Below the pieces are notes generated by a model. That model had not been told where the DNA came from. It did no database searches and saw only the letters and a list, made by a program, of their open reading frames with translations. A stretch of DNA of 64,000 nucleotides from Hyphomicrobiales bacterium (GTDB taxonomy: Bacteria; Pseudomonadota; Alphaproteobacteria; Rhizobiales; Rhizobiaceae): assembly GCA_900473205.1 (NCBI GenBank), contig UCLB01000020.1, positions 305,178 to 369,177 of the forward strand. The letters are read 5' to 3'. The translations under genes were made by a program, and so were the position numbers. Shown piece after piece: positions 7,901 to 17,019 of the stretch (within the stretch, counting starts at the first letter, position 1; every line of letters begins with the position of its first letter).

Positions 7901-9151
7901 GTGACAAATCCTTCACAATCGGATTCGACGCGCACCGTTGCTATGGGGCGTACAGAATTTATCGGCCTTGCAGCGGCGCTGATGGCGCTGAATGCTCTGG
8001 CCATCGACATCATGCTGCCCGGCTTGCAGGAAATCGGTGCTTCGCTGGGTGTCGATAATGAAAATCATCGCCAATACGTCATTTCCGCATATCTCATCGG
8101 CTTCGGCATTGCGCAGCTGTTTTACGGACCGATTGCGGACCGTTTCGGTCGGCGTAAGCCCATGCTGTTCGGCCTCGGCATCTACATCCTTTCTTCCATC
8201 GCCGTGGTTTTCGTGCCGTCCTTTGCCGGTCTTCTGGCCCTGCGCTTCATTCAGGGCATCGGCTCGGCGGCAACGCGCGTCATCACCATTTCCATCGTTC
8301 GCGATATCTATGGCGGGCGGCAGATGGCGGAAGTCATGTCCTTGATCATGATGGTGTTCATGGTCGTTCCGGTCATCGCGCCGGGTACGGGGCAGATCGT
8401 GCTGTTCTTCGGTGACTGGCACCTCATCTTCGGCTTCATGGCGGCCATCGCAGCTATCGTAAGCGTATGGATGTATTTGCGTTTGCCGGAAACGCTGCAT
8501 GCGCAGGATGTGCGTCCCCTCACCGTCTCATCCGTCATCGGCGGCTTCAAGATCGTGCTGACCAACCGTGTTGCGCTTTGCTACACAATCGCCAGCACCA
8601 TCATTTTCGGTGCGCTGTTCGGATTCATCAATTCGGCTGAACAGGTTTACAAGGGCATTTACGATCTGGGTGCATGGTTTGCAGCGGCATTCGCAGCGGT
8701 GGCCCTGTTCATGGCGGCATCATCCTTCCTGAACTCCCGGCTTGTTGGAAAGTTTGGCATGAGAAAGCTGTCGCATGGCTCGCTCATCCTCTTCATCCTC
8801 ATCACCTTCCTTTGGCTTCTGGCGCAAATCTTCGGGCCACAGCCCATGCCTTTCGTCCTGTTCATCGCCATGTTTGCCCTGTCGATGTTCCAGTTCGGCC
8901 TCATCGGCTCGAACTTCAACTCGCTGGCCATGGAGCCACTCGGCCATGTCGCAGGCACTGCGTCCTCGGTCATCGGCTTCATGAGCACGATTGGTGGTTC
9001 TTTGATTGGTGCGGCCATCGGCCAGGCCTTCAACGGCACAGCTCTGCCAATGGTGACGGGCTTCTTCGTCGTTTCGGTGCTGGGCCTTGTCTTCGTGCTG
9101 ATCGGTGAAAAAGGCGTTCTCTTTCATCCGCAGAACAAGCCGACACACTAA
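7901..9151 (+). CDS. MFS multidrug exporter, Bcr/CflA type
   Basis: A 12-helix major facilitator of about 416 residues. The first helix LMALNALAIDIMLPGL carries the D-x-x-LP motif and motif A reads GPIADRFGRRKPML after helix 2; QGIGSAATRVI is the drug-H+ antiporter signature in helix 4-5. The family exports drugs such as bicyclomycin or chloramphenicol, and some members export cysteine; substrate here is unknown. GTG at 7901 or ATG at 7943 could start it; neither has a strong ribosome-binding site, and anything before 7877 lies inside the grxD terminator. A second, different Bcr/CflA-type gene is at 23216. Confidence 0.9.
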   Translation: MTNPSQSDSTRTVAMGRTEFIGLAAALMALNALAIDIMLPGLQEIGASLGVDNENHRQYVISAYLIGFGIAQLFYGPIADRFGRRKPMLFGLGIYILSSIAVVFVPSFAGLLALRFIQGIGSAATRVITISIVRDIYGGRQMAEVMSLIMMVFMVVPVIAPGTGQIVLFFGDWHLIFGFMAAIAAIVSVWMYLRLPETLHAQDVRPLTVSSVIGGFKIVLTNRVALCYTIASTIIFGALFGFINSAEQVYKGIYDLGAWFAAAFAAVALFMAASSFLNSRLVGKFGMRKLSHGSLILFILITFLWLLAQIFGPQPMPFVLFIAMFALSMFQFGLIGSNFNSLAMEPLGHVAGTASSVIGFMSTIGGSLIGAAIGQAFNGTALPMVTGFFVVSVLGLVFVLIGEKGVLFHPQNKPTH

Positions 9152-9164
9152 ATACGCCCCATAA

Positions 9165-9204
9165 TGCAAAAGGCGCGGATGTCACCATCCGCGCCTTTTT
9201 GTTT
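9165..9204. terminator. Bidirectional terminator
   Basis: AAAAGGCGCGGATG pairs with CATCCGCGCCTTTTT around TCAC. It lies between the converging MFS gene and the inositol-monophosphatase pair and can serve both. Confidence 0.85.
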
Positions 9205-9219
9205 TGATCTCGAATTGAC

Positions 9220-10044
9220 TCAAACCGTGAAAATCTTCTCGCGCAGCAGCGTCCAAGTCTCCTTGTCAGGCGCCAGAAGAAGCCCGCCGCTGACATGGTG
9301 CGGCAGATAAGGCGAGCCGTCCAGACGCGCTGCATAAGCGCCTGCTTCCTGCGAAATCAACGTACCGGCCAGGTGGTCCCAAGGCATCAGCTTGTTGTAC
9401 ATCAGGAAGTGCATGTGGCCGCCGCAGAAGACGCGGTATTCGTGGGCCGCGCAGCGATAGCTGGTGAAGAGACGAACATCGGCCAGATTGTTCAGAAGCC
9501 GACGGCGGACTTCGCCTTCGAAATAGCCGGTATTGGCAATGCCCACCATCTGCGAAAGCTCAGGCGCTGGCACCACATTCATCTGGCTCTGCGAACCATC
9601 GGCGCTGCACATCCACGCGCCGGAGCCCTTTTCCGCAATTACCCAGTCATTGCCCATGGGATCGAAAATGATACCGGCGACCGTCTCCCCCTTGGAAACC
9701 ACGCTGAGCATGACGCCGAACAGTGGAAGCCCCGCCGCGAAATTGAAGGTGCCATCGATGGGATCGACCACCACGGCCAGATCCGCTTCGCCCAGCTTGG
9801 AGAGCAACGATGGATCGGCGGCGACGGCCTCCTCACCCACGAAAAGTGCTTCTGGCATGAACTCGGCCACGCGGGCGCGGATCAGGCGTTCGGCTGCTTC
9901 ATCCGCTTCAGTCACCAGATCGATGGCTTCCGTCTTTATCCGCACATCGCCTTCGCCCAGATTGCGAAACCTTGGCAGAATTTCCACCGCCGCCGCCTCT
10001 TGCAGGGCGTTGGCAAGGGATGCGATGTCGAGTTGAACGGTCAT
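9220..10044 (-). CDS. Inositol monophosphatase family protein (copy 1)
   Basis: A 274-residue Mg-dependent, Li-sensitive phosphatase family member. Metal ligands are visible: GEEAV (motif with Glu), VDPIDGTFNF (motif A) and PWDHLAG (motif B Asp). Family substrates include inositol phosphate, PAP and histidinol phosphate; SAHEYR-like and WDHLAG variants here match the subgroup close to histidinol-phosphatase and FIG domain proteins, so substrate is open. ATG at 10044 follows AAAGGAACACCC. It lies 23 bases downstream of a clear paralogue in the same direction, so the two are co-transcribed products of tandem duplication. Confidence 0.9.
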   Translation of the reverse strand: MTVQLDIASLANALQEAAAVEILPRFRNLGEGDVRIKTEAIDLVTEADEAAERLIRARVAEFMPEALFVGEEAVAADPSLLSKLGEADLAVVVDPIDGTFNFAAGLPLFGVMLSVVSKGETVAGIIFDPMGNDWVIAEKGSGAWMCSADGSQSQMNVVPAPELSQMVGIANTGYFEGEVRRRLLNNLADVRLFTSYRCAAHEYRVFCGGHMHFLMYNKLMPWDHLAGTLISQEAGAYAARLDGSPYLPHHVSGGLLLAPDKETWTLLREKIFTV

Positions 10045-10067
10045 GGGTGTTCCTTTCTGGTATCGAA

Positions 10068-10895
10068 TCAAAGGCCGACGATTTCGCGGCGAAGCATTTT
10101 CCAGCTGTCCTTGTCGGGCGCAGATAAGATGCCGCCGGTCAGATCGCCGGGTCGGTAGGGCGTACCATCGAATTTGGCCGTATAACCGCCCGCTTCCTGA
10201 TGCGTCAGCACACCGGCCAGATGGTCCCACGGCATCAGCTTTTCATGGCCGATGAAGTGCAACTTGCCGGTGGAAACCAGCCAGTATTCATGAGCAGAGC
10301 AATTCAGCGAAAGCGCCATCTTGGCTTTGGTCATATTGGCAGCGATAACCGGGCGACGCTCTTCAAAGCTGTGCCCCCAAGAGAATATGCCGACCATCTG
10401 CGAGAGATCAACCGCATCGGCCACGCGCAGTTTCGCCTCGCTGCCATTCTTGCGTTTGAGCGTCGCGCCCGCGCCTTTGACAGAGACAATCGTGTCACCC
10501 ATCACAGGATCATGGATGATGCCCGCAACCGTCTCACCCTTGATGGTGACGGCGAGCAAGGTGCCGAAGGCTGGAAAGCCAGAGGCGTAGTTGAATGTGC
10601 CATCGATAGGATCGATCACGAAAGCAAGCTCTGCAGTGGTAAGCGCCTGGATGACAGAGTGGTCGGCATCATAGGCCTCTTCACCCACGATATGCGCCTT
10701 TGGGAAACGCTCCAAAAGCGCTGCGGTGATGCGCTTTTCGGCCAGAATATCGGCCTCTGTCACCAGATCGACAACCGAGGTCTTCTGGGAAATATCGGAT
10801 GCGCTGAGATTGCGGAAGCGCGGAAGAATTTCGGTCACGCCTGCGTCGGCGACGGTGGCCACGAGGAAATCAAGATCGGTATCGGAAAGGGTCAT
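10068..10895 (-). CDS. Inositol monophosphatase family protein (copy 2)
   Basis: A 275-residue paralogue of the downstream gene, collinear along its whole length (EILPRFRNL near residue 22, LVTEAD, IVGEEAY, IDPIDGTFNY, LSQMVGI, PWDHLAG, SAPDKDSW). All metal-binding motifs are intact, so both copies are probably active. Divergence is largest around residues 130-190, near the part that shapes substrate choice, which hints at split specificity. The ATG at 10895 has only a weak upstream site (AAAGAAAT). It follows ttcA by 46 bases in the same direction. Confidence 0.9.
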   Translation of the reverse strand: MTLSDTDLDFLVATVADAGVTEILPRFRNLSASDISQKTSVVDLVTEADILAEKRITAALLERFPKAHIVGEEAYDADHSVIQALTTAELAFVIDPIDGTFNYASGFPAFGTLLAVTIKGETVAGIIHDPVMGDTIVSVKGAGATLKRKNGSEAKLRVADAVDLSQMVGIFSWGHSFEERRPVIAANMTKAKMALSLNCSAHEYWLVSTGKLHFIGHEKLMPWDHLAGVLTHQEAGGYTAKFDGTPYRPGDLTGGILSAPDKDSWKMLRREIVGL

Positions 10896-10941
10896 GAAGG
10901 ATTTCTTTGAAAAGATGGGAGAGGCTTCACGACCTATTCTC

Positions 10942-11820
10942 CTAGCGTGACGGATCAGTGACAGTGAGCGCGGAGAAATCGAAAAGCTTGGTATCCAGCA
11001 AATGCGACGGATTGACGTGCGCCATGGCGCGCAGCATCACGTCTTTGCGACCCGGCATTCGGCGCTCGATATCGGCCAGCATGTCCTTCATGGCATTGCG
11101 CTGAAGCCCATCCTGCGAGCCGCAGAGATCACATGGGATGATCGGGAATTCCATGGCCGAGGCAAATTTCGCCATGTCGTCTTCGGCGCAATAGGCCAGC
11201 GGACGCAGCACCATCAGGTCGCCTTCGTCATTCATCAGCTTTGGCGGCATGGCGGCTAGCCGCCCGCCATGAAAGAAGTTCATGAAGAAGGTTTCGAGAA
11301 TGTCTTCGCGATGGTGGCCGAGCAAAAGTGCATCGCAGCCTTCCTCTCGGGCAATGCGGTAGAGATTGCCGCGGCGCAGCCGCGAACAGAGCGAGCAATA
11401 GGTACCGCCAGCCGGCACCTTTTCCTTCACGATGGAATAGGTGTCGCGATATTCGATGCGATGCGGCATGCCGATCTTCGTCAGATAATCCGGCAGAATG
11501 TGCTTTGGGAAATTCGGCTGACCCTGATCGAGATTGCAGGCAATCAGTTCGACCGGCAGAAGGCCGCGCCACTTCAAATCCAAGAGCAGCGCCAACAGCC
11601 CATAGCTGTCCTTGCCTCCGGAAAGGCCCACCAGCCAGCGCTTCTGGCCTTTCAGCATATCGAAATCGTCAAAGGACTGGCGCACATTGCGCAACAGCCG
11701 CTTGCGCAGCTTGTTGAAGGACACGGAGCGTGGCGAACTGGCAAACAGCGGATGCGCGCCACCCTGCTCGTCAGGCTCGAAGCCTTCGGGCATGTCATCG
11801 ATATCTGCGGCAATGTTCAT
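10942..11820 (-). CDS. ttcA: tRNA 2-thiocytidine biosynthesis protein TtcA
   Basis: TtcA thiolates cytidine 32 of certain tRNAs, using ATP and a labile [4Fe-4S] cluster. The PP-loop ATPase motif SGGKDS is at residues 67-72; cluster ligands are the two CxxC pairs C142/C145 (YCSLCSR) and C230/C233 (PCDLCGS). [15 protein letters not shown] is the usual TtcA/TilS segment. The 292-residue length fits. It ends 46 bases before the phosphatase pair, and glsA lies 70 bases upstream, all on the minus strand. Confidence 0.95.
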   Translation of the reverse strand: MNIAADIDDMPEGFEPDEQGGAHPLFASSPRSVSFNKLRKRLLRNVRQSFDDFDMLKGQKRWLVGLSGGKDSYGLLALLLDLKWRGLLPVELIACNLDQGQPNFPKHILPDYLTKIGMPHRIEYRDTYSIVKEKVPAGGTYCSLCSRLRRGNLYRIAREEGCDALLLGHHREDILETFFMNFFHGGRLAAMPPKLMNDEGDLMVLRPLAYCAEDDMAKFASAMEFPIIPCDLCGSQDGLQRNAMKDMLADIERRMPGRKDVMLRAMAHVNPSHLLDTKLFDFSALTVTDPSR

Positions 11821-11890
11821 GGCAATCTCGCTCGTTCCTGAACGCGCGTCAGCGTTCAGCTTCAGGGAATGCCCGCATATGAAGTGAAGA

Positions 11891-12820
11891 TCAAGCCCCG
11901 AATACGGACCAGCCCATTTCGTTTGCCAGCATTTCCAGCGCTTCCGAACCCAGAGCGGAGTTGCCGACCTCGTTCAGGCCGGGAGACCAGACGGCGACGG
12001 AAGCCTTGCCGGGTGCCACCACCAGAATGCCACCGCCCACGCCGCTCTTGCCCGGCAGACCGACATGATAGGCGAAGTCGCCCGAGCCATCATAGTGACC
12101 GCAGGTCAGCATCAGTGCATTGATACGCCGCGCCCGCCGGTCGGAGACTACGGAGTGGCCGGTGATCGGATTGCGACCGCGATTGGCCAAAAACAGCCCT
12201 GCCCGCGCCAGCTGAACGCAGTTCATGGAAATGGCGCACTGGTGGAAATAGACACCCAGCGTATGCTCGACCGGATGGTGCAGATTGCCGAAGCTGCGCA
12301 TGAAATTGGCCAGCGCAAAATTTCGATAGCCCGTCGCCTGCTCGGATTTCGCGACCTTGTTGTCAATGGAAATGGTTTCGTCATCGGCCAGATAGCGGAT
12401 GAAGCGCAGCAATTCGCCGATCGCCTCACGCGGCTGATGCCCCGCCAGCACCATATCCGTCACCACGATGGCGCCTGCATTGACGAAGGGGTTTCGCGGA
12501 ATGCCTGACTCCCGCTCCAGCTGAACGATGGAGTTGAAGGCAGAGCCGGACGGCTCACGCCCCACGCGCTTCCACACGCTTTCGCCAGTCTTGCCAAGCG
12601 CCAGCGTCAGCATGAAAACCTTGGAAATGCTCTGGATAGAAAACGGCGTCTGGGCATTTCCCGCCACGAAGGTTTCACCTTCCACGGTCGTGACGGCGAT
12701 GCCAAACTGCTTGGGATCGATCTTGGCCAACTCTGGAATATAGTCGGCAACCTTCCCCTCACCCAGCCGCGACTGCATGACCTCATAGATGGAATCGATA
12801 ACCGGCTGAATGTTTTGCAT
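11891..12820 (-). CDS. glsA: Glutaminase A
   Basis: A 309-residue serine-dependent glutaminase that hydrolyses glutamine to glutamate and ammonia. The beta-lactamase-like catalytic S-x-x-K is at residues 64-67 ([10 protein letters not shown]); NPFVNAGAI, the GYRN segment and the C-terminal GKSGVGGGI motif (with the family Lys-Ser) are present. The start is the ATG at 12820; a frame continuing upstream passes through intergenic palindromes and is rejected. A terminator lies just upstream at 12832, so glsA has its own promoter in the remaining short gap or depends on readthrough. Confidence 0.95.
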   Translation of the reverse strand: MQNIQPVIDSIYEVMQSRLGEGKVADYIPELAKIDPKQFGIAVTTVEGETFVAGNAQTPFSIQSISKVFMLTLALGKTGESVWKRVGREPSGSAFNSIVQLERESGIPRNPFVNAGAIVVTDMVLAGHQPREAIGELLRFIRYLADDETISIDNKVAKSEQATGYRNFALANFMRSFGNLHHPVEHTLGVYFHQCAISMNCVQLARAGLFLANRGRNPITGHSVVSDRRARRINALMLTCGHYDGSGDFAYHVGLPGKSGVGGGILVVAPGKASVAVWSPGLNEVGNSALGSEALEMLANEMGWSVFGA

Positions 12821-12831
12821 GGCCTTGTCCC

Positions 12832-12857
12832 AAAAGAAAAAGCGCCATGACGGCGCT
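12832..12857 (-). terminator. Rho-independent terminator between the L,D-transpeptidase gene and glsA
   Basis: Read on the minus strand, AGCGCC and GGCGCT pair around GTCAT and are followed by TTTTCTTTTG. It lies only 12 bases before the glsA ATG. Confidence 0.65.
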
Positions 12858-12888
12858 GAAATGACGACGAAGGCTCCCCCAACCTCGA

Positions 12889-12920
12889 CGTCATCCTCCG
12901 GGTCAAGCCCGAGGATGACG
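12889..12920. repeat. Intergenic palindrome, CGTCATCCTC family
   Basis: CGTCATCCTC and GAGGATGACG form an inverted repeat around a GGGTCAAGCCC core with one bulged base. The same unit occurs twice, head to head, at 35309-35392. Such units are dispersed between genes in rhizobial chromosomes. Confidence 0.7.
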
Positions 12921-12925
12921 AAGGA

Positions 12926-12953
12926 GAGGTTTGCGATCTGAATCGCAAACCTC
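12926..12953. repeat. Perfect 12-bp inverted repeat after the L,D-transpeptidase gene
   Basis: GAGGTTTGCGAT, loop CTGA, ATCGCAAACCTC: a perfect stem 10 bases after the stop codon of the minus-strand gene. No T run follows, so it may stabilise the transcript end rather than terminate it. Confidence 0.65.
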
Positions 12954-12963
12954 AGCATCAATA

Positions 12964-14868
12964 TCAGATGGAGGACGCCCGTGCCTTGGTCGTCGCGTCG
13001 AAGGCCTTCATGACATAGCTGTCACGGTCGTAGACGTCATCAAAATACTGCACTTTACCGTCCTTGTCCGGCCATGCCGTGAAGTAGGCGACGTAAACCG
13101 GAATTTTCGTCGGTACCTGCACGGCGCGGTTCTGACCGGCGGCAATCTGCTTGTTGACGTTATCAAGCGTCGTGCCGAGAACCGCAGCTGCCATGCGGCG
13201 CGGATCGACCAGACGAATGCAGCCGTGGCTGAGTGCACGCATATCGCGGTTGAAGAAGCTCTTCGACGGCGTGTCGTGCATGTAGATGGCATGCGCGTTC
13301 GGGAACAGAATCTTCAGATCGCCCAACGCGTTGTCGCTGCTCGGTGGCTGACGCACGGAAATGGCATTGGTGGACCCGTACCAGTTGACGCTGGAAGACG
13401 ACACGGCGCGACCGTTGACGGAGACCTCGTAACCGAGGCGATCCAGATAAGACGGATCGTTGCGAAGCTTCGGCAGCATTTCGTTGATGATGATTGACTG
13501 CGGAACGCCCCAGTAAGGGTTGAATTCCACGGTCTCGATTTCATCCTGGAAGAAATAGGTCTGGTTCGTCTTCGAACCGATAACCACCTTCATGCCGAAG
13601 TCTTCCTTGCCCTCATTATGGTAGTAAGCCATGAAAGCGGGCTGGTTGATGAAGACGAAACGGTCGCCCAGATCGGCTGGCAGCCAGCGAACCTGTTCCA
13701 TGGCAACTTCAAGCTTGGCAATCTTGGCTTCGTTGCTGTCGCCGGTCATGGCGCGCACGGTGGCGCGGCCAATGACGCCGTCAGCCTTGAGGCCGTTCTC
13801 GCTCTGGAAGGCTTTGACGAGATCAACCAGTTCCGGCGTGTATTCCGGTGTCTGCTGATATCCAGAAAGCGTGGTGGCGTGATCGGTCTTCAGGGTCGCC
13901 GAGGAGCGGTGCTCGATGGCTTTGACCACGGTTGCCATATCGGCATTGTTTTCGCCCGGCTTCAAAACGAGGTTGGCTGGAACGACAACCTTGTGCGTCG
14001 TGTCCTTGTCTTCGTTGCGCAGCTTCGCGAGCTCAGCCTTCAGCGCCTGATATTCCGGGTTGGAAGGCTCGCGGCTGCGAAGATAGGCGGAAACATCCGG
14101 GCTCATGCTGGCGAGTTTCAGCACGGGCGCGAGATTGACCGTCTTGCGCTTGAAGTCATGATAGCCAGACAGCTTATTCGGATCGACGCGGCCACGGGTC
14201 GTGTCCTGCACATAGGCCAAAACCTTGGCGGAAAGCGCAAGTTCAAACTGCATCATTGCGGGCGCAATGGGCTTTTCTTCGGAAACGGAAACGTTCTGCA
14301 CCTGCGCCTGCGGCTCAGACGAGATGCTTGCGGTCACGTCCTGCGAAGGCGCGGAGATGGAATAATCGGCAGGGTTCAGGCCGCTGTCGCCAACCGTTTC
14401 AAAGAAGGCGAGAACGGCGCTGGCGCGCTCGTTGAGATCGCCATTGGAAACCCAGATTGGCGCGCCGCCCGCATTGTAATAGGCTTCCAAAGCCTTGGCG
14501 ATCTCAGGCGTCGCAGAGAGCTTAACGCCTGCCAGACCGGACGAGAATTTCGACGTATCGACAGCACGCGCGCTATCAGCCTTATAAGTGTAATAGCGAG
14601 GACCGGAAACGCGCGGCAGCGGCTCCGGGTCGACATCCCGTGTCGATGCATTGCCCTGCATTGTCGTAACACCGGGAAGACCGCGATCCTGACGCTCACG
14701 CTCGACCTTGCCCGGTCCGCCGCGCAGCAGGTCCATGAGGGTCACCGCACCAGCAGTACCCGGAACGCCCGCCGAGACGGAAAGACCGAGAGCCAGTATC
14801 AATGCTGCCGACGTTTTTCCTGATGTAATTTGCAATTTAGTCCTCGCCGCGTCCGCGCCGTCATTCAT
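12964..14868 (-). CDS. L,D-transpeptidase (YkuD family) with peptidoglycan-binding domain
   Basis: A large (634-residue) periplasmic L,D-transpeptidase, likely forming 3-3 cross-links in peptidoglycan or anchoring proteins to it. Order: N-terminal signal segment (about 12-40), a long YcbB-like region, a PG_binding_1 helix bundle ([20 protein letters not shown], about 345-365), then the YkuD domain with the catalytic motif SHGCIRL, Cys at 550 and His at 548. The architecture is that of YcbB/LdtD. ATG at 14868 lacks a ribosome-binding site; TTG at 14835 follows GAGGACTAAA and would leave a cleaner signal peptide (623 residues), so the true start may be there. Confidence 0.93.
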   Translation of the reverse strand: MNDGADAARTKLQITSGKTSAALILALGLSVSAGVPGTAGAVTLMDLLRGGPGKVERERQDRGLPGVTTMQGNASTRDVDPEPLPRVSGPRYYTYKADSARAVDTSKFSSGLAGVKLSATPEIAKALEAYYNAGGAPIWVSNGDLNERASAVLAFFETVGDSGLNPADYSISAPSQDVTASISSEPQAQVQNVSVSEEKPIAPAMMQFELALSAKVLAYVQDTTRGRVDPNKLSGYHDFKRKTVNLAPVLKLASMSPDVSAYLRSREPSNPEYQALKAELAKLRNEDKDTTHKVVVPANLVLKPGENNADMATVVKAIEHRSSATLKTDHATTLSGYQQTPEYTPELVDLVKAFQSENGLKADGVIGRATVRAMTGDSNEAKIAKLEVAMEQVRWLPADLGDRFVFINQPAFMAYYHNEGKEDFGMKVVIGSKTNQTYFFQDEIETVEFNPYWGVPQSIIINEMLPKLRNDPSYLDRLGYEVSVNGRAVSSSSVNWYGSTNAISVRQPPSSDNALGDLKILFPNAHAIYMHDTPSKSFFNRDMRALSHGCIRLVDPRRMAAAVLGTTLDNVNKQIAAGQNRAVQVPTKIPVYVAYFTAWPDKDGKVQYFDDVYDRDSYVMKAFDATTKARASSI

Positions 14869-15289
14869 CGAGGCGCATGTAAAGAGTATGTGTCTGTCTA
14901 GCTAATTGGTCTTCTTTTGGAAAGAAACGCACGAAGTCCAATCCGGTGCCAGACACGAGTTCCCATCACGAAAATTTTCGTTTTGGCATGGGCTCCACGT
15001 TTGGCGAGAATAGTTAAATTTCTCTTTAATTTCTTAACATTGCGCAAACAAGTTTTCGGCAGGCACGGGTCCACCAGACACCTATTGCGGCTTTCCAGCC
15101 ACGTTACCCAAAAGCCACGCAGCCGGACTTTCGAAATCAGCTTGCCGCCATTTCGAAACTGTTGGGAAATATGGCAATGCCCTGCACGACAGGCTTTCCA
15201 TGCTTGCGCTATCGCTTTATATGTCGGCGCGCGCGCAGGACTTGGCGAAGACGCCGCCCGGCGAAGGACACACAGGAGAGGCAGGACTG
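14869..15289. other. 421-base divergent intergenic region
   Basis: It separates the minus-strand L,D-transpeptidase from fumC and must hold both promoters. An AT-rich tract lies at 15005-15050. Frames here (including an in-frame extension of fumC to 15200) lack translation signals and family similarity. No RNA gene recognised. Confidence 0.4.
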
Positions 15290-16681
15290 ATGACAGCCAC
15301 ACGCACCGAAACCGATACATTTGGCCCGATAGACGTTGCAAGCGACCGTTATTGGGGCGCACAGGCACAGCGCTCGCTCGGAAACTTCAAGATCGGCTGG
15401 GAAAAGCAGCCCGCATCGGTCGTTCGTGCGCTCGGCATCGTCAAGCAAGCAGCCGCCCGCACCAACATGGCACTGGCCGGGCTCGATGCGCAGGTTGGCG
15501 AAACCATCATCAAGGCCGCGCAGGAAGTCATCGACGGCAAGCTCAACGACCACTTCCCGCTGGTTGTCTGGCAGACCGGTTCCGGCACCCAGTCCAACAT
15601 GAATGCCAATGAAGTCATTTCCAACCGCGCTATCGAGATGCTGGGCGGCGTGATGGGCTCCAAGAAGCCGGTTCACCCGAACGACCACGTCAATATGAGC
15701 CAGTCGTCCAACGACACCTACCCGACGGCCATGCACATTGCCTGCGCAGAGCAGATCGTTCACCACCTGCTGCCGGGCCTCAAGCATCTGCATGCGGCAC
15801 TGGACGCCAAGGCCAAGGGCTTTGCCCACATCATCAAGATCGGCCGCACCCATACGCAAGACGCGACACCGCTGACGCTGGGTCAGGAATTCTCCGGTTA
15901 CGCCGCGCAGGTCGCTTCCTCCATCAAGCGCATTGAACTGACGCTTCCCGGTCTTTGCGAATTGGCACAGGGCGGCACCGCCGTCGGCACCGGTCTTAAT
16001 GCACCGGTCGGTTTTGCCGAGCAGGTAGCAGACGAGATCGCCAAGATCACCGGCCTGCCCTTCGTGACCGCGCCCAACAAGTTCGAAGCACTGGCCGCAC
16101 ATGATTCCATGGTCTTTGCACATGGTGCCATCAACGCCGCCGCTGCAGCCCTTTTCAAGATCGCCAACGACATCCGCTTCCTTGGCTCCGGCCCACGCGC
16201 TGGTCTCGGCGAACTGGCCCTGCCAGAAAACGAACCCGGCTCCTCCATCATGCCGGGCAAGGTCAACCCGACACAGTCGGAAGCGCTGACGCAGGTTTGC
16301 GCGCATATCTTCGGCAATCAGGCAGCGATCACCTTTGCAGGTTCGCAGGGTCACTTCGAACTCAACGTCTATAACCCGATGATGGCCTACAACTTCCTGC
16401 AGTCCGTCCAGCTTCTGGGCGATGCCGCCGTGTCCTTCACCGACAATTGCGTTGTCGGCATCGAAGCGCGCGAAGACAACATCAAAAAAGGTGTCGAAAA
16501 CTCTCTGATGCTGGTTACCGCGCTCAACAGCAAGCTTGGCTACGATGCCTGCGCAAAGATCGCCAAGACTGCTCACAAGAATAGCACGACGCTTCGCGAA
16601 GAAGCCGTCGGTGGCGGATATCTGACGAACGAAGAATTCGATCAGTATGTACGCCCGGAAAACATGATCGGCCCTAAGTGA
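15290..16681 (+). CDS. fumC: Fumarate hydratase, class II
   Basis: A 463-residue, iron-independent fumarase that interconverts fumarate and malate in the TCA cycle. Signatures: [14 protein letters not shown] (substrate site), [10 protein letters not shown], the second site around [11 protein letters not shown], and the superfamily signature [11 protein letters not shown] at about 318-328 with the catalytic Ser loop. ATG at 15290 lies after AGGAGAGGCAGGACTG. It is monocistronic, ending in a strong terminator. Length and motifs match class II enzymes throughout. Confidence 0.97.
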   Translation: MTATRTETDTFGPIDVASDRYWGAQAQRSLGNFKIGWEKQPASVVRALGIVKQAAARTNMALAGLDAQVGETIIKAAQEVIDGKLNDHFPLVVWQTGSGTQSNMNANEVISNRAIEMLGGVMGSKKPVHPNDHVNMSQSSNDTYPTAMHIACAEQIVHHLLPGLKHLHAALDAKAKGFAHIIKIGRTHTQDATPLTLGQEFSGYAAQVASSIKRIELTLPGLCELAQGGTAVGTGLNAPVGFAEQVADEIAKITGLPFVTAPNKFEALAAHDSMVFAHGAINAAAAALFKIANDIRFLGSGPRAGLGELALPENEPGSSIMPGKVNPTQSEALTQVCAHIFGNQAAITFAGSQGHFELNVYNPMMAYNFLQSVQLLGDAAVSFTDNCVVGIEAREDNIKKGVENSLMLVTALNSKLGYDACAKIAKTAHKNSTTLREEAVGGGYLTNEEFDQYVRPENMIGPK

Positions 16682-16695
16682 CCGATTAAAAAAAG

Positions 16696-16718
16696 ACGGC
16701 TCTTCGGAGCCGTTTTTT
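16696..16718 (+). terminator. Rho-independent terminator of fumC
   Basis: ACGGCTC-TTCG-GAGCCGT, a 7-bp stem with a TTCG tetraloop and six T residues, 15 bases after the stop. Confidence 0.9.
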
Positions 16719-17019
16719 GCTACCTTTGCATGAGCGAAACCCGGTGGCGCGGTTTAAGCCCACTGGAAATGTTGATAAAAATTGAAAATTTTAATGTCAT
16801 ACAAGATTTTACCTCTACAAAATCACCCGTAAAATGCTATGGGAAGTAACCTTTTCTGTTTTAGCCGATTCTAATTATAAGAAGCCTAAAAATAAGACAG
16901 AACACGGTTATACTAGGCTATCTTCTTACGAAATAATATTTATTTCAGTCAGTTAGATTGCGAACGACGTTTTGTAAGATTAGACAGCAGATACTAACTT
17001 TATTTCCGGGAGTGACTTG
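16719..17019. other. AT-rich leader of the diguanylate cyclase gene
   Basis: About 300 bases noticeably richer in A/T than the rest of the window (many runs such as AATTGAAAATTTTAAT), with no gene. It is the natural place for the promoter and regulator sites of the downstream GGDEF gene. I cannot identify a specific operator. Confidence 0.45.

Noticed and set aside
12821-12961. N-terminal extension of glsA
   Set aside because: It would read through a terminator and two palindromes and has no family similarity.
13618-14823. Long plus-strand frame of about 400 codons opposite the L,D-transpeptidase gene
   Set aside because: It is the antisense shadow of a GC-rich gene; composition is His/Arg/Gly-rich and it has no family match.
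15200-15289. N-terminal extension of fumC by 30 residues
   Set aside because: No similarity to fumarases; the ATG at 15290 has a good upstream site.
14898-15368. Minus-strand frame of 156 codons over the fumC promoter region
   Set aside because: No ribosome-binding site, unusual composition, and overlap with the start of fumC.
15209-16576. Minus-strand frame of about 455 codons opposite fumC
   Set aside because: Antisense shadow of fumC, which has full family similarity along the same bases.
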